Origin: Roseateles sp.
Lineage (GTDB): Bacteria > Pseudomonadota > Gammaproteobacteria > Burkholderiales > Burkholderiaceae_C
Assembly: GCA_015657635.1 (NCBI GenBank)
Contig: JACDQM010000147.1
Location: 1 to 64,000, forward strand
Direction of reading: 5' to 3'
DNA: 64,000 bases
Program-made: the position numbers and the translations under genes
Notes under the pieces: generated by a model
Told to the model about the DNA's origin: nothing
The model's input: the letters and a program-made list of their open reading frames with translations, nothing else
The model's database searches: none
Part shown: piece by piece, positions 24,789-35,192 of the stretch
Layout of the letters: each line of letters starts with the position of its first letter
How positions within the stretch are numbered: the stretch's first letter is position 1

Positions 24789-26912
24789 ATGCACGCAGCG
24801 AGTACCGTTCCAGAAACCACCCCAGACAGCGCCGAGGCGCCGAAGGGAGAGTTCGTCACATTCGAAGGCTCGCCATTCCAGCTGTTCCAGCCCTTTCCGC
24901 CGGCCGGTGACCAGCCGGCGGCCATCGCGCAGCTGTGCGAGGGCATCAATGACGGCTTGAGCTATCAGACCCTGCTGGGCGTGACGGGCTCCGGCAAGAC
25001 CTTCACGATGGCCAATGTGATTGCGCGGCTGGGCCGGCCGGCCATCATCTTCGCGCCCAACAAGACGCTGGCGGCCCAGCTCTATAGCGAGTTCCGCGAG
25101 TTCTTCCCGAAGAATGCGGTCGAGTACTTCGTCAGCTACTACGACTACTACCAGCCTGAGGCCTATGTGCCGCAGCGCGACCTGTTCATCGAGAAGGACA
25201 GCGCGATCAACGAGCAGATCGAGCAGCTGCGGCTGTCGTGCACCAAGAGTCTGTTGGAGCGGCGCGATGTGGTGATCGTGGCTTCGGTCTCGGCCATCTA
25301 CGGTATCGGCAGTCCGGCGGACTATCACCAGATGGTGATGACACTGCGCGTGGGCGACAAGCTCGGCCAGCGGGATGTGATCGCGCAGCTGACGCGCATG
25401 CAGTACACACGCAATGAGATGGAGTTCACCCGCGGCCATTTCCGCGTGCGTGGCGACACCATTGACGTGTTCCCGGCCGAGCACTCCGAGCTGGCGCTGC
25501 GCATCGAGATGTTTGACGACGAGCTGGAAAGCCTGCAGCTCTTCGACCCGCTGACGGGCAAGGTGCGGCAGAAGATCCCGCGCTTCACCGTTTATCCCAG
25601 CAGCCATTACGTGACCCCGCGTGAGCGCGTGCTGGCAGCGGCCGAGACCATCAAGATCGAGCTGCGCGAGCGCGTCGGCCAGTTCGTCGCCGAGGGCAAG
25701 CTGGTCGAGGCGCAGCGCCTGGAGCAGCGCACGCGCTTTGATTTGGAGATGCTGCAGGAAGTCGGCCACTGCAAGGGCATCGAGAACTACACCCGCCACC
25801 TGTCGGGGGCGGCGCCCGGCGATCCGCCGCCGACGCTGGTGGACTATCTGCCGCCTGATGCGCTGATGTTTCTCGACGAGAGCCATGTGCTGATCGGCCA
25901 GTTCGGCGGCATGTACAACGGCGACCGCGCACGCAAGACGACGCTGGTGGAGTATGGCTTTCGCCTGCCCAGCGCACTCGACAACCGGCCGCTGAAGTTC
26001 GAGGAGTTCGAGCGCAAGATGCGCCAGGCGGTGTTCGTGTCAGCGACGCCAGCGGTTTACGAGAAGGAGCATTCCGGCCAGGTGGTCGAGCAGCTCGTGC
26101 GTCCGACCGGCCTGGTCGACCCTGTCATCGAAGTGCGCCCGGCCGCCCGTCAAGTGGATGATGTGCTGAGTGAGATCCGGCTGCGCGTGGACGTCGGCGA
26201 GCGCGTTCTGATCACCACGCTGACCAAGCGCATGGCCGAACAGCTGACGGATTACTTGAACGACAACGGCGTCAAGGTGCGCTATCTGCACTCAGACATC
26301 GACACGGTCGAGCGGGTGGAGATCTTGCGCGATCTGCGTCTGGGGACCTTCGATGTGCTGGTGGGCATCAACCTGCTGCGCGAAGGGCTGGACATCCCCG
26401 AGGTCTCGCTGGTGGCCATCCTGGACGCTGACAAGGAAGGTTTCCTGCGGGCCGAGCGCAGCCTGATCCAGACCATCGGCCGCGCGGCTCGCAACCTCAA
26501 CGGCAAGGCCATCCTGTACGGGGACCGTATCACCGAGTCGATGCGCAAGGCCATTGGCGAGACGGAGCGCCGGCGCGCCAAGCAGATTGCCTTCAACACC
26601 GAGCATGGCATCACGCCGCGCGGGCTGAACAAGCGCATCAAGGAGTTGATCGAAGGCGTCTACTCGAACAAGCCCGGTCGCGACGATCAGCAGCTCGTAC
26701 AGGTCGCCGAGCTTGAGCAAATGTCCGAAAAGGACCTGGGCAAGCGTATCGGCCAGCTGGAGAAGCAGATGCTGGAGCTGGCCCGCAATCTCGAGTTCGA
26801 GAAGGCCGCCCGCATCCGCGACCAGCTGGCTCAACTGCGGGAACAGGCATTCGGCGCGTCGGTACACGACAACATCGTGCCCTTCGACGCCAGCCCTGCA
26901 CGCCGCGGCTAG
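24789..26912 (+). CDS. uvrB: excinuclease ABC subunit B
   Basis: Damage-verifying helicase-like subunit of nucleotide excision repair. The ATG at 24789 ([20 protein letters not shown]) is preferred to an open stretch 120 bp upstream. Walker A is GVTGSGKTF with Lys70, the beta-hairpin is [15 protein letters not shown], the DEAD-type box is FLDESHVL, and motif VI is [19 protein letters not shown]. The C-terminal UVR domain that meets UvrC is present (about 660-695). Length is 707 residues, with a non-conserved N-terminal extension of about 20 residues. No clear LexA box is seen upstream. Confidence 0.96.
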   Translation: MHAASTVPETTPDSAEAPKGEFVTFEGSPFQLFQPFPPAGDQPAAIAQLCEGINDGLSYQTLLGVTGSGKTFTMANVIARLGRPAIIFAPNKTLAAQLYSEFREFFPKNAVEYFVSYYDYYQPEAYVPQRDLFIEKDSAINEQIEQLRLSCTKSLLERRDVVIVASVSAIYGIGSPADYHQMVMTLRVGDKLGQRDVIAQLTRMQYTRNEMEFTRGHFRVRGDTIDVFPAEHSELALRIEMFDDELESLQLFDPLTGKVRQKIPRFTVYPSSHYVTPRERVLAAAETIKIELRERVGQFVAEGKLVEAQRLEQRTRFDLEMLQEVGHCKGIENYTRHLSGAAPGDPPPTLVDYLPPDALMFLDESHVLIGQFGGMYNGDRARKTTLVEYGFRLPSALDNRPLKFEEFERKMRQAVFVSATPAVYEKEHSGQVVEQLVRPTGLVDPVIEVRPAARQVDDVLSEIRLRVDVGERVLITTLTKRMAEQLTDYLNDNGVKVRYLHSDIDTVERVEILRDLRLGTFDVLVGINLLREGLDIPEVSLVAILDADKEGFLRAERSLIQTIGRAARNLNGKAILYGDRITESMRKAIGETERRRAKQIAFNTEHGITPRGLNKRIKELIEGVYSNKPGRDDQQLVQVAELEQMSEKDLGKRIGQLEKQMLELARNLEFEKAARIRDQLAQLREQAFGASVHDNIVPFDASPARRG

Positions 26913-26975
26913 CGCCTGGCGCCGCCTTGCTTCTTCCGGCCACGTGCGCCGGGTGCGTTCACTGCAAGCCTGTGA

Positions 26976-27000
26976 ATAATTGAGTAAACTACTCAGGCAT
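26976..27000 (+). promoter_or_regulatory. IscR-type operator upstream of iscR
   Basis: An imperfect palindrome centred on GAGTAAACTACTC and flanked by ATA at the left and CAT at the right resembles the type 1 IscR site. It lies 89 bp before the iscR start, consistent with autorepression by the 2Fe-2S form of IscR. No other promoter element is clear. Confidence 0.65.
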
Positions 27001-27089
27001 ACCCAAGGGTTAACCCGTTTGATTGGTGTGCCAGCAGCCAAGGTGCCTGATTTGCTGGCTCAAGTTCCCGTGGATTGAAGGAGATTTTC

Positions 27090-27623
27090 ATGCGTTTGAC
27101 TACCAAAGGTCGCTTCGCCGTCACCGCGATGATTGACTTGGCCTTGCGTGAAAACAGCGGACCTGTCGCTCTGGCTGCCATCAGTCAACGCCAGCAGATT
27201 TCCCTGTCCTACCTGGAACAGCTGTTCGGCAAGCTGCGCCGCCACGAGTTGGTGGAGAGCACGCGCGGCCCGGGCGGCGGCTATTCCTTGGGCCGGAAGT
27301 CCGAGGAGATCACGGTGGCCGACATCATCGTCGCCGTCGATGAGCCGATCGACGCCACCGGCTGTGGCGGCAAGGAAAACTGCATGGGCGGTGACGCCGG
27401 CCGTTGCATCACCCACGAGCTGTGGACCAGCCTGAACGCCAAGATGATCGAGTATCTGGACTCGGTGTCGCTGCGCAAGCTGGTCGAGGATCAGCTGGCC
27501 AAGGGCGTCACCATCGAAGAGGCGCCGATCAAGCGCGCCATCTCCTCGCAGCCGGTGGTCAAGCCCATCCGCGTGACCGCGCCGAATTCGGTGTTCGCCC
27601 TCGGCAACGCATTCACCAAGTAA
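27090..27623 (+). CDS. iscR: Fe-S cluster regulator IscR
   Basis: Rrf2-family repressor that senses Fe-S status by carrying a 2Fe-2S cluster. The DNA-binding start MRLTTKGRFAVTAMIDLALR is typical, as is STRGPGGGYSLGR. Cluster ligands: Cys92, Cys98, Cys106 and His109. The spacing between the second and third Cys is seven residues (CMGGDAGRC) rather than the five of E. coli. The ATG at 27090 has a good GGAGA ribosome-binding site. Length is 177; the last 30 residues are a family-variable tail. It is first gene of the isc operon, 15 bp before iscS. Confidence 0.96.
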   Translation: MRLTTKGRFAVTAMIDLALRENSGPVALAAISQRQQISLSYLEQLFGKLRRHELVESTRGPGGGYSLGRKSEEITVADIIVAVDEPIDATGCGGKENCMGGDAGRCITHELWTSLNAKMIEYLDSVSLRKLVEDQLAKGVTIEEAPIKRAISSQPVVKPIRVTAPNSVFALGNAFTK

Positions 27624-27638
27624 TTTCTAACTACTGAC

Positions 27639-28853
27639 ATGACGCCTCATTTCCCGATCTACATGGACTACGGCGCGACGACGCCGGTCGACCCCCGCGT
27701 GGTGGATGCCATGGTTCCCTGGTTGCGCGAGCACTTCGGCAACCCGGCTTCGCGCAGCCACGCTTGGGGGTGGGAGGCTGAAGAGGCGGTCGAGAACGCT
27801 CGCGTGCAGGTGGCCGAGTTGATCGGTGCCGACCCGCGCGAGATCGTCTGGACTTCCGGCGCCACCGAATCCATCAACCTGGCGCTCAAGGGCGCTGCGC
27901 AGTTCTACAAGACCCGCGGCAAGCACCTGATCACGGTCAAGACCGAGCACAAGGCCACGCTGGACAGCATGCGCGAGCTGGAGCGTCAGGGCTTCGAAGT
28001 CACCTACCTCGACGTGCAAGCCGACGGCTTGCTGGACCTGGAGGCGTTCAAGGCGGCGCTGCGGCCGGACACCATCCTGGCTTCGGTGATGTTCGTCAAC
28101 AACGAGATCGGCGTCATCCAGGATGTGGTGGCTCTGGGTACGCTGTGCCGTGAGCGCGGCGTCATCTTCCACGTGGATGCTGCGCAAGCCACCGGCAAGG
28201 TCGCCATCGATCTGGCCAGCTTGCCCATCGACCTGATGAGCATGTCGGCGCACAAGACCTACGGCCCGAAGGGCATGGGTGCGCTGTATGTGCGCCGCAA
28301 GCCGCGGGTGCGGCTGGAGGCGCAGATGCATGGTGGCGGCCATGAGCGCGGCATGCGTTCGGGCACGCTGCCCACGCACCAGATCGTCGGCATGGGCGAA
28401 GCCTTCCGCATCGCCCGCGAAGAGATGGGTGTCGAGAGCGAACGCATCCGCATGCTGCAGAAGCGCCTGATCGACGGCCTCAGCGGCATCGAGCAGGTCT
28501 TCATCAACGGCGATCTTGAGAAGCGCGTGCCGCACAACCTGAACATCTCGTTCAACTATGTGGAAGGCGAGAGCCTGATCATGGGCGTTAAGGGCTTGGC
28601 CGTTTCCTCGGGTTCGGCCTGCACCTCGGCAAGTCTTGAGCCCAGCTATGTGCTGCGCGCACTGGGCCGCAGCGACGAGCTGGCGCATTCCTCGCTGCGC
28701 ATGACCATCGGCCGCTTCACGACCGAGGACGAGATCGACTACGCGATCGCCACGCTGAAGGATCGGGTGGCCAAGTTGCGCGAGCTCTCACCCCTGTGGG
28801 ACATGTACAAGGACGGCATCGATCTGTCGACCATTCAATGGGCCGCGCACTGA
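27639..28853 (+). CDS. iscS: cysteine desulfurase
   Basis: PLP enzyme that takes sulfur from cysteine for Fe-S clusters and tRNA thiolation. Lys206 ([12 protein letters not shown]) binds PLP and Cys328 ([21 protein letters not shown] region) carries the persulfide, both at the E. coli positions. N-terminal [17 protein letters not shown] is conserved. Length is 404 residues, full. Second gene of the operon; iscU follows 32 bp later. Confidence 0.97.
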   Translation: MTPHFPIYMDYGATTPVDPRVVDAMVPWLREHFGNPASRSHAWGWEAEEAVENARVQVAELIGADPREIVWTSGATESINLALKGAAQFYKTRGKHLITVKTEHKATLDSMRELERQGFEVTYLDVQADGLLDLEAFKAALRPDTILASVMFVNNEIGVIQDVVALGTLCRERGVIFHVDAAQATGKVAIDLASLPIDLMSMSAHKTYGPKGMGALYVRRKPRVRLEAQMHGGGHERGMRSGTLPTHQIVGMGEAFRIAREEMGVESERIRMLQKRLIDGLSGIEQVFINGDLEKRVPHNLNISFNYVEGESLIMGVKGLAVSSGSACTSASLEPSYVLRALGRSDELAHSSLRMTIGRFTTEDEIDYAIATLKDRVAKLRELSPLWDMYKDGIDLSTIQWAAH

Positions 28854-28885
28854 GCGGTCAACCCCGTCGTTAGGAGAAGAACACC

Positions 28886-29272
28886 ATGGCATACAGCGAA
28901 AAGGTCGTTGACCATTACGAGAACCCCCGCAACGTCGGCGCCTTCGAAAAGGGTGACGACAGCGTCGGCACCGGCATGGTCGGTGCGCCGGCTTGTGGCG
29001 ACGTGATGAAGCTGCAGATCAAGGTCAACCCCGCGACCGGCCTCATCGAGGACGCCAAGTTCAAGACCTACGGCTGCGGCTCTGCGATTGCGTCGAGCTC
29101 TCTGGTGACCGAGTGGGTCAAGGGCAAGAGCCTGGACCAGGCGCTTGAGATCAAGAACACGCAGATCGCCGAGGAACTGGCCTTGCCGCCGGTGAAGATC
29201 CACTGCTCCATCCTGGCTGAGGATGCCATCAAGGCTGCGGTGGACGACTACCGCGCCAAGCACACACAGTAA
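28886..29272 (+). CDS. iscU: Fe-S scaffold protein
   Basis: Scaffold on which clusters are built, 128 residues. The three cluster Cys are present: PACGD, YGCGSAI and HCSILAE. The HscA recognition motif LPPVK lies just before the last Cys. The start [18 protein letters not shown] is the family start with an AGGAGA ribosome-binding site upstream. Confidence 0.97.
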   Translation: MAYSEKVVDHYENPRNVGAFEKGDDSVGTGMVGAPACGDVMKLQIKVNPATGLIEDAKFKTYGCGSAIASSSLVTEWVKGKSLDQALEIKNTQIAEELALPPVKIHCSILAEDAIKAAVDDYRAKHTQ

Positions 29273-29288
29273 GGAAGAGGGCGCACGG

Positions 29289-29612
29289 ATGTCAGTGACC
29301 TTGACAGAAGCGGCTGCGCGGCACGTGACGCGCTACATCGCCAAACGCGGCAAGGGCGTGGGCGTGCGCCTGGGCGTGAAGACCACGGGTTGCTCGGGCC
29401 TGGCCTACAAGCTTGAGTATGCCGACGACGTGGCTCCGGAAGATGTGGTCTTCGAGGGGCATGGCATCAAGATCCTGATCGATCCCAAGAGCCTGCCGTA
29501 TCTGGATGGCACGGAGCTTGACTTCGTGCGCGAAGGGCTCAACGAAGGCTTCAAGTTCAGGAATCCGCGCGAGAAAGACCGCTGCGGTTGCGGCGAGTCC
29601 TTCCGCGTCTAA
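29289..29612 (+). CDS. iscA: Fe-S assembly protein IscA
   Basis: A-type carrier, 107 residues. It has the three conserved Cys: one in TTGCSGLAY and two in the C-terminal CGCGESF. The ATG at 29289 ([20 protein letters not shown]) follows iscU by 16 bp. An intrinsic terminator lies between it and hscB. Confidence 0.96.
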   Translation: MSVTLTEAAARHVTRYIAKRGKGVGVRLGVKTTGCSGLAYKLEYADDVAPEDVVFEGHGIKILIDPKSLPYLDGTELDFVREGLNEGFKFRNPREKDRCGCGESFRV

Positions 29613-29635
29613 GGTCAGCCCCCTTCGAAACCGAC

Positions 29636-29668
29636 GGCGCGGCTCACTGGCCGCGCCTTTGCTTTTTT
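29636..29668 (+). terminator. intrinsic terminator inside the isc operon (iscA-hscB)
   Basis: A perfect 8-bp GC stem (29636-29643 with 29650-29657) with a 6-base loop is followed by TTTGCTTTTTT. It lies 23 bp after iscA and 20 bp before hscB on the coding strand. It should reduce hscBA-fdx expression relative to iscRSUA unless read through. Confidence 0.85.
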
Positions 29669-29688
29669 ACGATCTTCGATCGCCTCGC

Positions 29689-30207
29689 ATGAGACTTGAC
29701 GACGACGACTTCAGCCTCTTCGGCCTGCCGCAGTGCCAGGTACAGGATCGCGCCGAAATCGAGGCGCGCTGGAAGGCCTTGGCCGCCAAGGTGCATCCCG
29801 ACAAGTTCGCCACCGAAGGAGCAGCAGCTCAGCGTCAAGCCATGCAATGGGCCCTGCGAGTCAATGAGGCGCATCAGCGCCTGCGTGACCCACTCAAGCG
29901 CGCTGCCTATCTGTGTGAGTTGCGCGGCGCGCCACTGCATGTGGAGGACAACACCCGCATGCCGACCCAGTTCCTGATGGAGCAGATGGCCTGGCGGGAA
30001 GCGCTTGACGAGGCTGCCGACGCAACTGCGGTGCAGGCCTTGGATGACGAGGTGGCTGCACGTGAGCAAACCTTGTTGGCGGAAACCGCGCGCTTGCTGG
30101 ATCAGGCCGATGACGCCAGGGCGGCGGCGGAGCAGGTTCGCGCCCTGATGTTCGTCGCCCGCTTCCGGGCCGACATAGATAAGCGCCTCGACGCGCTGGG
30201 ACAATAA
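29689..30207 (+). CDS. hscB: co-chaperone HscB
   Basis: J-domain co-chaperone, 172 residues, that brings IscU to HscA. The HPD motif is in KVHPDKF near residue 38, and the three-helix C-terminal domain that holds IscU follows. The ATG at 29689 gives [15 protein letters not shown], a family-like start. It follows a terminator, so its transcription level may differ from iscRSUA. hscA starts 4 bp after its stop. Confidence 0.93.
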   Translation: MRLDDDDFSLFGLPQCQVQDRAEIEARWKALAAKVHPDKFATEGAAAQRQAMQWALRVNEAHQRLRDPLKRAAYLCELRGAPLHVEDNTRMPTQFLMEQMAWREALDEAADATAVQALDDEVAAREQTLLAETARLLDQADDARAAAEQVRALMFVARFRADIDKRLDALGQ

Positions 30208-30211
30208 GAAG

Positions 30212-32080
30212 ATGGCACTGCTGCAGATTTCCGAACCGGGCGCTTCGCCCAATCCACATGAGCGACGCATTGCGGTCGGCATCGACCTGGGGACCACGCA
30301 TTCGCTGGTCGCGTCGGTGCGCCACGGCGTGGCCGAATGCCTGCCGGACGAGCAGGGGCGGGTGATCCTGCCTTCGGCGGTGCGCTACCTGGGCGATGGC
30401 GGCCGGCAGATCGGCGCCGACGCGCTGGCCGCGCAAGCCGAGGATCCGGAAAATACCCTGGTTTCGGTGAAACGCTTCATGGGCCGCAGCCTGGGCGACA
30501 TCGCCAATCGCGGCAAGCTGCCCTACCACTTTGTGGATCAGCCCGGCATGCTGGCCATTGAGACCCGCGAGGGTTTGAAGTCGCCTGTCGAGGTTTCGGC
30601 AGAGATCCTGGCCACCTTGCGCTACCGCGCCGAGGACAGCTTCGCCGACGATGTGTTTGGCGCCGTGATCACCGTGCCCGCCTACTTTGACGACGCGCAG
30701 CGCCAGGGCACCAAGGATGCGGCGCAGCTGGCTGGCCTGAACGTGCTGCGCCTGATCAACGAACCTACGGCGGCCGCCATTGCCTACGGCCTGGACAACG
30801 CCAGCGAAGGGCTCTATGCGGTCTACGACCTGGGCGGCGGCACCTTCGACATCTCCTTGCTGCGACTGTCCAAGGGGGTGTTTGAGGTGGTCGCCACCGG
30901 TGGTGACGCGCAGCTCGGCGGCGATGATTTCGACCGCAGCTTGGCCGATTGGGCCCTGGCCCAGAGTGGCCTGCAGATTGATAGCGCCCAGGACAAGCGT
31001 CGCATCCTGGTGGCCGCCCGCGCCGCCAAAGAGGCACTCAGCGATGCCGATGCGACAACACTGACGGCCGCGCTGGATGCCGGCAGCGTCAGCGTGCCGG
31101 TGACACGGGCCCAATTTGACGAACTGGCCAAGCCGCTTGTCGACAAGACTCTGGCGTCGGTGCGCCGCGTCCTGCGCGATGCCAAGGTCAAGGCCGAGGA
31201 AGTGAACGGCACAGTCATGGTGGGCGGCTCAACCCGCATGCCCTGCGTGCGAGCGGCCGTCGGCGCGCTGTTCGGCCCGAATGGTGACGCCAAGGTGCTG
31301 ACCAATCTCAACCCCGATGAGGTGGTGGCGCTCGGCGCCGCCATCCAGGCCAACCAGCTGGCCGGCAATGCCGCTGATGGCGAGATTCTGCTGCTGGACG
31401 TGATCCCCCTGTCGCTGGGTCTGGAGACCATGGGCGGCTTGGTTGAGCGCGTCATTGAACGCAATGCGACCATCCCGGTGGCCAAGGCGCAGGACTTCAC
31501 CACCTTCAAGGATGGTCAGACCGCAATGGCCATCCATGTGCTGCAAGGCGAGCGCGAGCTGGTCAGCGAATGCCGCTCGCTTGGCCGCTTTGAACTGCGA
31601 GGCATACCGCCCATGGTGGCTGGCGCCGCACGCATCCGCGTGACCTTCCAGGTCGATGCCGACGGACTGCTGAGCGTGTCGGCCAAGGAGCTCAGCTCCG
31701 GCGTCGAAGCCGCGGTACAGGTCAAACCCAGCTATGGCCTGTCGGACGAGCAGGTGGCTGCGATGCTGAAGGATGGCTTCGCTGCGGCTGAGACCGATAT
31801 GCAGGCGCGGGCGCTGCGTGAGGCGCGTGTCGATGCCGAGCGCATGACGCTGGCCACGCACTCGGCGCTGGCTGCCGACGGCGATCTGCTGGATCCGGCC
31901 GAGTTGGCGGACATCCAAGCCCTCCTTCAGGCCCTGTCCACCGTTGCGCAAAGCGACGACGCGTCAGCCATCACGGCGGCGGTCGACGACTTGGCCAAGG
32001 GGACCGAAGCCTTTGCCGCTGCCCGCATGAACCGCGGCATCCATCAGGCCCTGGCCGGCCGCACCATCGATCAGGTTTGA
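30212..32080 (+). CDS. hscA: Hsp70-family chaperone HscA
   Basis: Specialised Hsp70 that drives cluster transfer from IscU. ATP-binding signatures: [17 protein letters not shown] near residue 25, [16 protein letters not shown] and [16 protein letters not shown]. The substrate-binding domain follows from about residue 390, and the lid ends in [14 protein letters not shown]. Length is 622 residues, normal. Tightly spaced between hscB and fdx. Confidence 0.96.
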   Translation: MALLQISEPGASPNPHERRIAVGIDLGTTHSLVASVRHGVAECLPDEQGRVILPSAVRYLGDGGRQIGADALAAQAEDPENTLVSVKRFMGRSLGDIANRGKLPYHFVDQPGMLAIETREGLKSPVEVSAEILATLRYRAEDSFADDVFGAVITVPAYFDDAQRQGTKDAAQLAGLNVLRLINEPTAAAIAYGLDNASEGLYAVYDLGGGTFDISLLRLSKGVFEVVATGGDAQLGGDDFDRSLADWALAQSGLQIDSAQDKRRILVAARAAKEALSDADATTLTAALDAGSVSVPVTRAQFDELAKPLVDKTLASVRRVLRDAKVKAEEVNGTVMVGGSTRMPCVRAAVGALFGPNGDAKVLTNLNPDEVVALGAAIQANQLAGNAADGEILLLDVIPLSLGLETMGGLVERVIERNATIPVAKAQDFTTFKDGQTAMAIHVLQGERELVSECRSLGRFELRGIPPMVAGAARIRVTFQVDADGLLSVSAKELSSGVEAAVQVKPSYGLSDEQVAAMLKDGFAAAETDMQARALREARVDAERMTLATHSALAADGDLLDPAELADIQALLQALSTVAQSDDASAITAAVDDLAKGTEAFAAARMNRGIHQALAGRTIDQV

Positions 32081-32093
32081 CTGGAACAGCCTT

Positions 32094-32432
32094 ATGCCAA
32101 CCATCAAGATTCTTCCCCACGCCGAGTACTGCCCCGATGGCCGACAGCTCAGCGCCCCGGCCGGCACCTCGATCTGCGAAGCGCTGCTCGACAACGGCGT
32201 CGAGATCGAGCATGCCTGCGATATGGTGTGCGCCTGCACGACCTGCCACGTCATCGTCCGCGAAGGCGGCCGGACGCTGTCCGAGATGGAAGAGGGTGAA
32301 GAGGACATGCTCGACCGCGCCTGGGGACTTGAACCGGATTCGCGACTGAGCTGCCAGGCCATCCTCGGCCAGGCTGATGTGACGATCGAGATTCCCAAGT
32401 ACTCGATCAACCACGCACGCGAGAAGAACTGA
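32094..32432 (+). CDS. fdx: ISC-type 2Fe-2S ferredoxin
   Basis: Adrenodoxin-type ferredoxin that supplies electrons for cluster assembly, 112 residues. Ligands are Cys42, Cys48, Cys51 and Cys87 in ACDMVCACTTCHVIV and LSCQAIL, identical in position to E. coli Fdx; Cys46 is the usual extra Cys. It is 13 bp after hscA. No iscX gene follows; tsaD starts 3 bp later. Confidence 0.96.
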   Translation: MPTIKILPHAEYCPDGRQLSAPAGTSICEALLDNGVEIEHACDMVCACTTCHVIVREGGRTLSEMEEGEEDMLDRAWGLEPDSRLSCQAILGQADVTIEIPKYSINHAREKN

Positions 32433-32435
32433 CCC

Positions 32436-33491
32436 ATGTTGCGGGTGCTGGGTTTCGAGTCCTCCTGCGATGAGACCGGCGTTGCGCTGGTCGAGTTGCC
32501 TGAGAACGGGCAGGGCGTGCCCAGGCTGCTGGGCGAGGCCTTGCACAGCCAGATCGCCATGCATCAGGCCTACGGCGGTGTGGTGCCGGAATTGGCATCG
32601 CGTGACCACATCCGCCGCGTGCTGCCGCTGACGCGCGAAGTGCTGGCGCAATCGGGTCTGGCGCTTCAGGATGTGGATGTGGTGGCCTACACGCAAGGCC
32701 CAGGACTGGCCGGTGCCCTGCTGGTGGGCGCTGGTGTGGCGGTTGCGCTGGCTGCGGCCCTCGGAAAGCCCAGCCTGCCGATCCATCACCTGGAAGGTCA
32801 TTTGCTGTCTCCTTTCTTGTCAGCCGACCCGCCGGAGTTCCCCTTCGTCGCGCTGCTGGTGTCCGGCGGACACACGCAGCTGATGCGCGTCGATGATGTC
32901 GGGCAGTACGAAATCCTGGGTGAGACCATCGACGACGCGGCCGGCGAAGCCTTTGACAAGAGTGCGAAGCTGCTCGGCCTGCCTTATCCCGGCGGTCCGC
33001 ATCTCGCGAAGCTGGCGCAGCAGGGCGATGCGGGGGCCTTCGAGTTGCCGAGACCGCTGCTGCACAGCGGCAAGCCCGATTTCAGTTTTGCCGGGCTGAA
33101 GACGGCGGTATTGACGCAGGTGAAGAAACTTGGCGCCGCGCCAAGCCAGCAGCAGCGCGCCGATCTGGCAGCCGCCACGCAGGCCGCCATCGTTGAGGTG
33201 CTGGTGAAGAAGTCGATGCTGGCGCTCAAGGAGACCGGATTGAAGCGCCTGGTGGTGGCCGGCGGTGTTGGCGCCAATGCCTTGCTGCGTGAGCAACTGA
33301 ATGCCGCCTGCGCCAAACGCGCCGTGCGCGTGCACTACCCAGAACTGCAGCTGTGCACCGACAACGGCGCCATGATCGCAATGGCCGCCGCCTTGCGGCT
33401 GCAGCGCGGCCTTGCCGCGCCAGACACCGATGGGAGCTTTGCCGTCCGGCCCCGCTGGGACCTGAGCACTGTCTCTGGTGCAGTTACCTAG
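32436..33491 (+). CDS. tsaD: tRNA t6A37 threonylcarbamoyltransferase TsaD
   Basis: Transfers the threonylcarbamoyl group to A37 of ANN-decoding tRNAs, working with TsaB, TsaE and TsaC. The start [20 protein letters not shown] is diagnostic. Metal ligands His118 and His122 are in [11 protein letters not shown], and the late Asp is in [12 protein letters not shown]. Length is 351 residues. It begins 3 bp after fdx, so it is read as the last gene of the isc operon. A weak hairpin pair follows its stop. Confidence 0.95.
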   Translation: MLRVLGFESSCDETGVALVELPENGQGVPRLLGEALHSQIAMHQAYGGVVPELASRDHIRRVLPLTREVLAQSGLALQDVDVVAYTQGPGLAGALLVGAGVAVALAAALGKPSLPIHHLEGHLLSPFLSADPPEFPFVALLVSGGHTQLMRVDDVGQYEILGETIDDAAGEAFDKSAKLLGLPYPGGPHLAKLAQQGDAGAFELPRPLLHSGKPDFSFAGLKTAVLTQVKKLGAAPSQQQRADLAAATQAAIVEVLVKKSMLALKETGLKRLVVAGGVGANALLREQLNAACAKRAVRVHYPELQLCTDNGAMIAMAAALRLQRGLAAPDTDGSFAVRPRWDLSTVSGAVT

Positions 33492-33499
33492 CCTGGAAC

Positions 33500-33552
33500 C
33501 CGCTGAGCACTAGCCAGCGGCACCTACCGCGCGCCTTGAGCGCGCACTTTTC
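33500..33552 (+). terminator. hairpins after tsaD, possible terminator
   Basis: CCGCTG (33500-33505) pairs with CAGCGG (33515-33520), and GCGCGC (33529-33534) pairs with 33540-33545, followed by ACTTTTC. The second stem with its short T-run may end the isc-tsaD transcript. Weak to moderate. Confidence 0.5.
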
Positions 33553-33578
33553 AGCATGGCTCAGCCAACGTACGTGAA

Positions 33579-34883
33579 ATGAATCAAAAGTCCTTTTTCG
33601 CAAGCCGCCTGTGGATCAAGTCGCTCGGCGCCGCTGTGGCCGTGCTGGCAGGCGCTCTCGCCCATGCAGCGCCGGAACCCATCAAGCTGGGCATGATCGA
33701 GGGGCTGTCCGGCCCGTTTGGCAACGCTGGAGAGGCGGTGCACCGCAATCTGGTCTGGGCTGTCGAGCGGGTGAACGCCCGCGGTGGCGTCAAGCTGCCT
33801 GGCGGCGCCCGGCCGCTGAGCTTGACACGCTTCGACAGCAAGGGTGCAACCGAGGAGGCTCTGTCCATGCTGAGAGCGGCGATCGACCAGCGCGTGAGCT
33901 TCGTCCTGCAGGGCAACAGCTCGGCCACGGCCTCCGCCTTGATCGATGCACTCAACAAGCACAACGAGCGCGAGCCGCAGCGCCGCGCGCTGTTCCTCAA
34001 CTACTCCGCCGTTGACCCCGCGCTGACGAACGAGAAGTGCAGCTTCTGGCACTTCCGCTTCGATGCCCATGCAGACATGCGCCTGGCTGCGCTGACTGAC
34101 CAGCTCGCGGAAGACAGCAGCGTGCAGCGCATCTACCTGATCGGGCAGGACTACAGCTTCGGCCAGCATGTGCTGAAGAAAGGGCGCGAGATGATCGCGG
34201 CCAAGCGCCCCGACATGCAGATCGTCGGCGACGAGTTGCATCCGGTCGGGCGTGTGAAAGACTTCATCCCCTATGCCACCAAGATCAAGGCCAGCGGCGC
34301 GCAAGCCGTGCTGACCGGCAACTGGGGCAATGACCTGACGCTGCTGATCAAGGCCGCCAAGGAAGTGGGCGTCGATGCCCGCTTCTACACCTTCTATGGC
34401 AACGCTCTGGGTGTGCCGGCAGCGCTGGGCGAGAGCGGCATCGACCGCGTGCTGGCTGTGGCCGAGTGGCATCCGAATGTGGGCACGCCCAGCTCCGACC
34501 GTTTCTATGCGGCTTTCCGCGAGCGGTTCCCCAAGCCTGAAGACGATTACGTTCATGCCCGCATGCAGGCCATGGTGGAGGTGCTGGTCGCCGGCATCGA
34601 GAAGGCCCGCAGCGCCGAGCCGGCCGCCGTGGCGCGTGCGATGGAAGGCTTGAAGTTCGATGGCAAGGCCTTGGGCGGCATGCACCAGGGCACCATGCGC
34701 GCCGCGGATCACCAGTTCATCCAGCCGCTCTACGTCAGCATGATGAAGCGGGCTGGCAGCCCTGGCGTCCGCTTTGACAACGAGGGTTCCGGCTACGGCT
34801 TCCGAACTGTACGTTTCGTCGACGCCAGCAAGGCTGAGCAGCCTCATGCCTGCAAGATGGAACGGCCTGCGGGACTGAAGTGA
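33579..34883 (+). CDS. branched-chain amino acid-type ABC transporter binding protein (orphan)
   Basis: Periplasmic solute-binding protein of the LivK family, 434 residues. A Sec signal peptide ends at about residue 30 (AHA then APEPIKLGMIEGLSGPFG). The family motifs include VNARGGVKLPGG and GQDYSFGQHVLKKG. The ligand could be an amino acid, amide or aromatic acid. No permease or ATPase gene is adjacent, so it must either share a transporter encoded elsewhere or have another role. It lies 87 bp after tsaD and is separated from rpsO by 309 bp. Confidence 0.88.
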   Translation: MNQKSFFASRLWIKSLGAAVAVLAGALAHAAPEPIKLGMIEGLSGPFGNAGEAVHRNLVWAVERVNARGGVKLPGGARPLSLTRFDSKGATEEALSMLRAAIDQRVSFVLQGNSSATASALIDALNKHNEREPQRRALFLNYSAVDPALTNEKCSFWHFRFDAHADMRLAALTDQLAEDSSVQRIYLIGQDYSFGQHVLKKGREMIAAKRPDMQIVGDELHPVGRVKDFIPYATKIKASGAQAVLTGNWGNDLTLLIKAAKEVGVDARFYTFYGNALGVPAALGESGIDRVLAVAEWHPNVGTPSSDRFYAAFRERFPKPEDDYVHARMQAMVEVLVAGIEKARSAEPAAVARAMEGLKFDGKALGGMHQGTMRAADHQFIQPLYVSMMKRAGSPGVRFDNEGSGYGFRTVRFVDASKAEQPHACKMERPAGLK

Positions 34884-35192
34884 AACGGCGCCAGAGCTGA
34901 TCACAGATCCGCCCGCGCAACGGGGTGTCCTGGCTGCGGAGGCGCCCGCAGCAAGCGGTACAGAGCGATTGCTGGAAGGTGGTCGCCGTCAGCTCCAAGG
35001 GCTTGGTCTATAATCCGCAGGTTTTGTGTTTCAGTCCTGCCTTTGCGGCGGGCCTGGCCGGCACAGAGCAAGGCACGGCACGGGTCGGTTTCACCTGTGA
35101 CCGCAAGTTAAAACCCTGGAAACCGTCTGTGAGCCATGCCGGCTGTTTTGCCGTGCGCTGCCCAGCGGAATTCCGATACCAAGGAACGCATC
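34884..35192 (+). promoter_or_regulatory. 309-bp rpsO upstream region
   Basis: No gene is seen. A perfect TATAAT lies at 35009-35014 and is the likely -10 of rpsO, giving a leader of about 175 nt. S15 controls its own translation through leader RNA structure in several bacteria, and this leader is long enough, but I do not recognise a specific fold. No clear -35. Confidence 0.5.
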
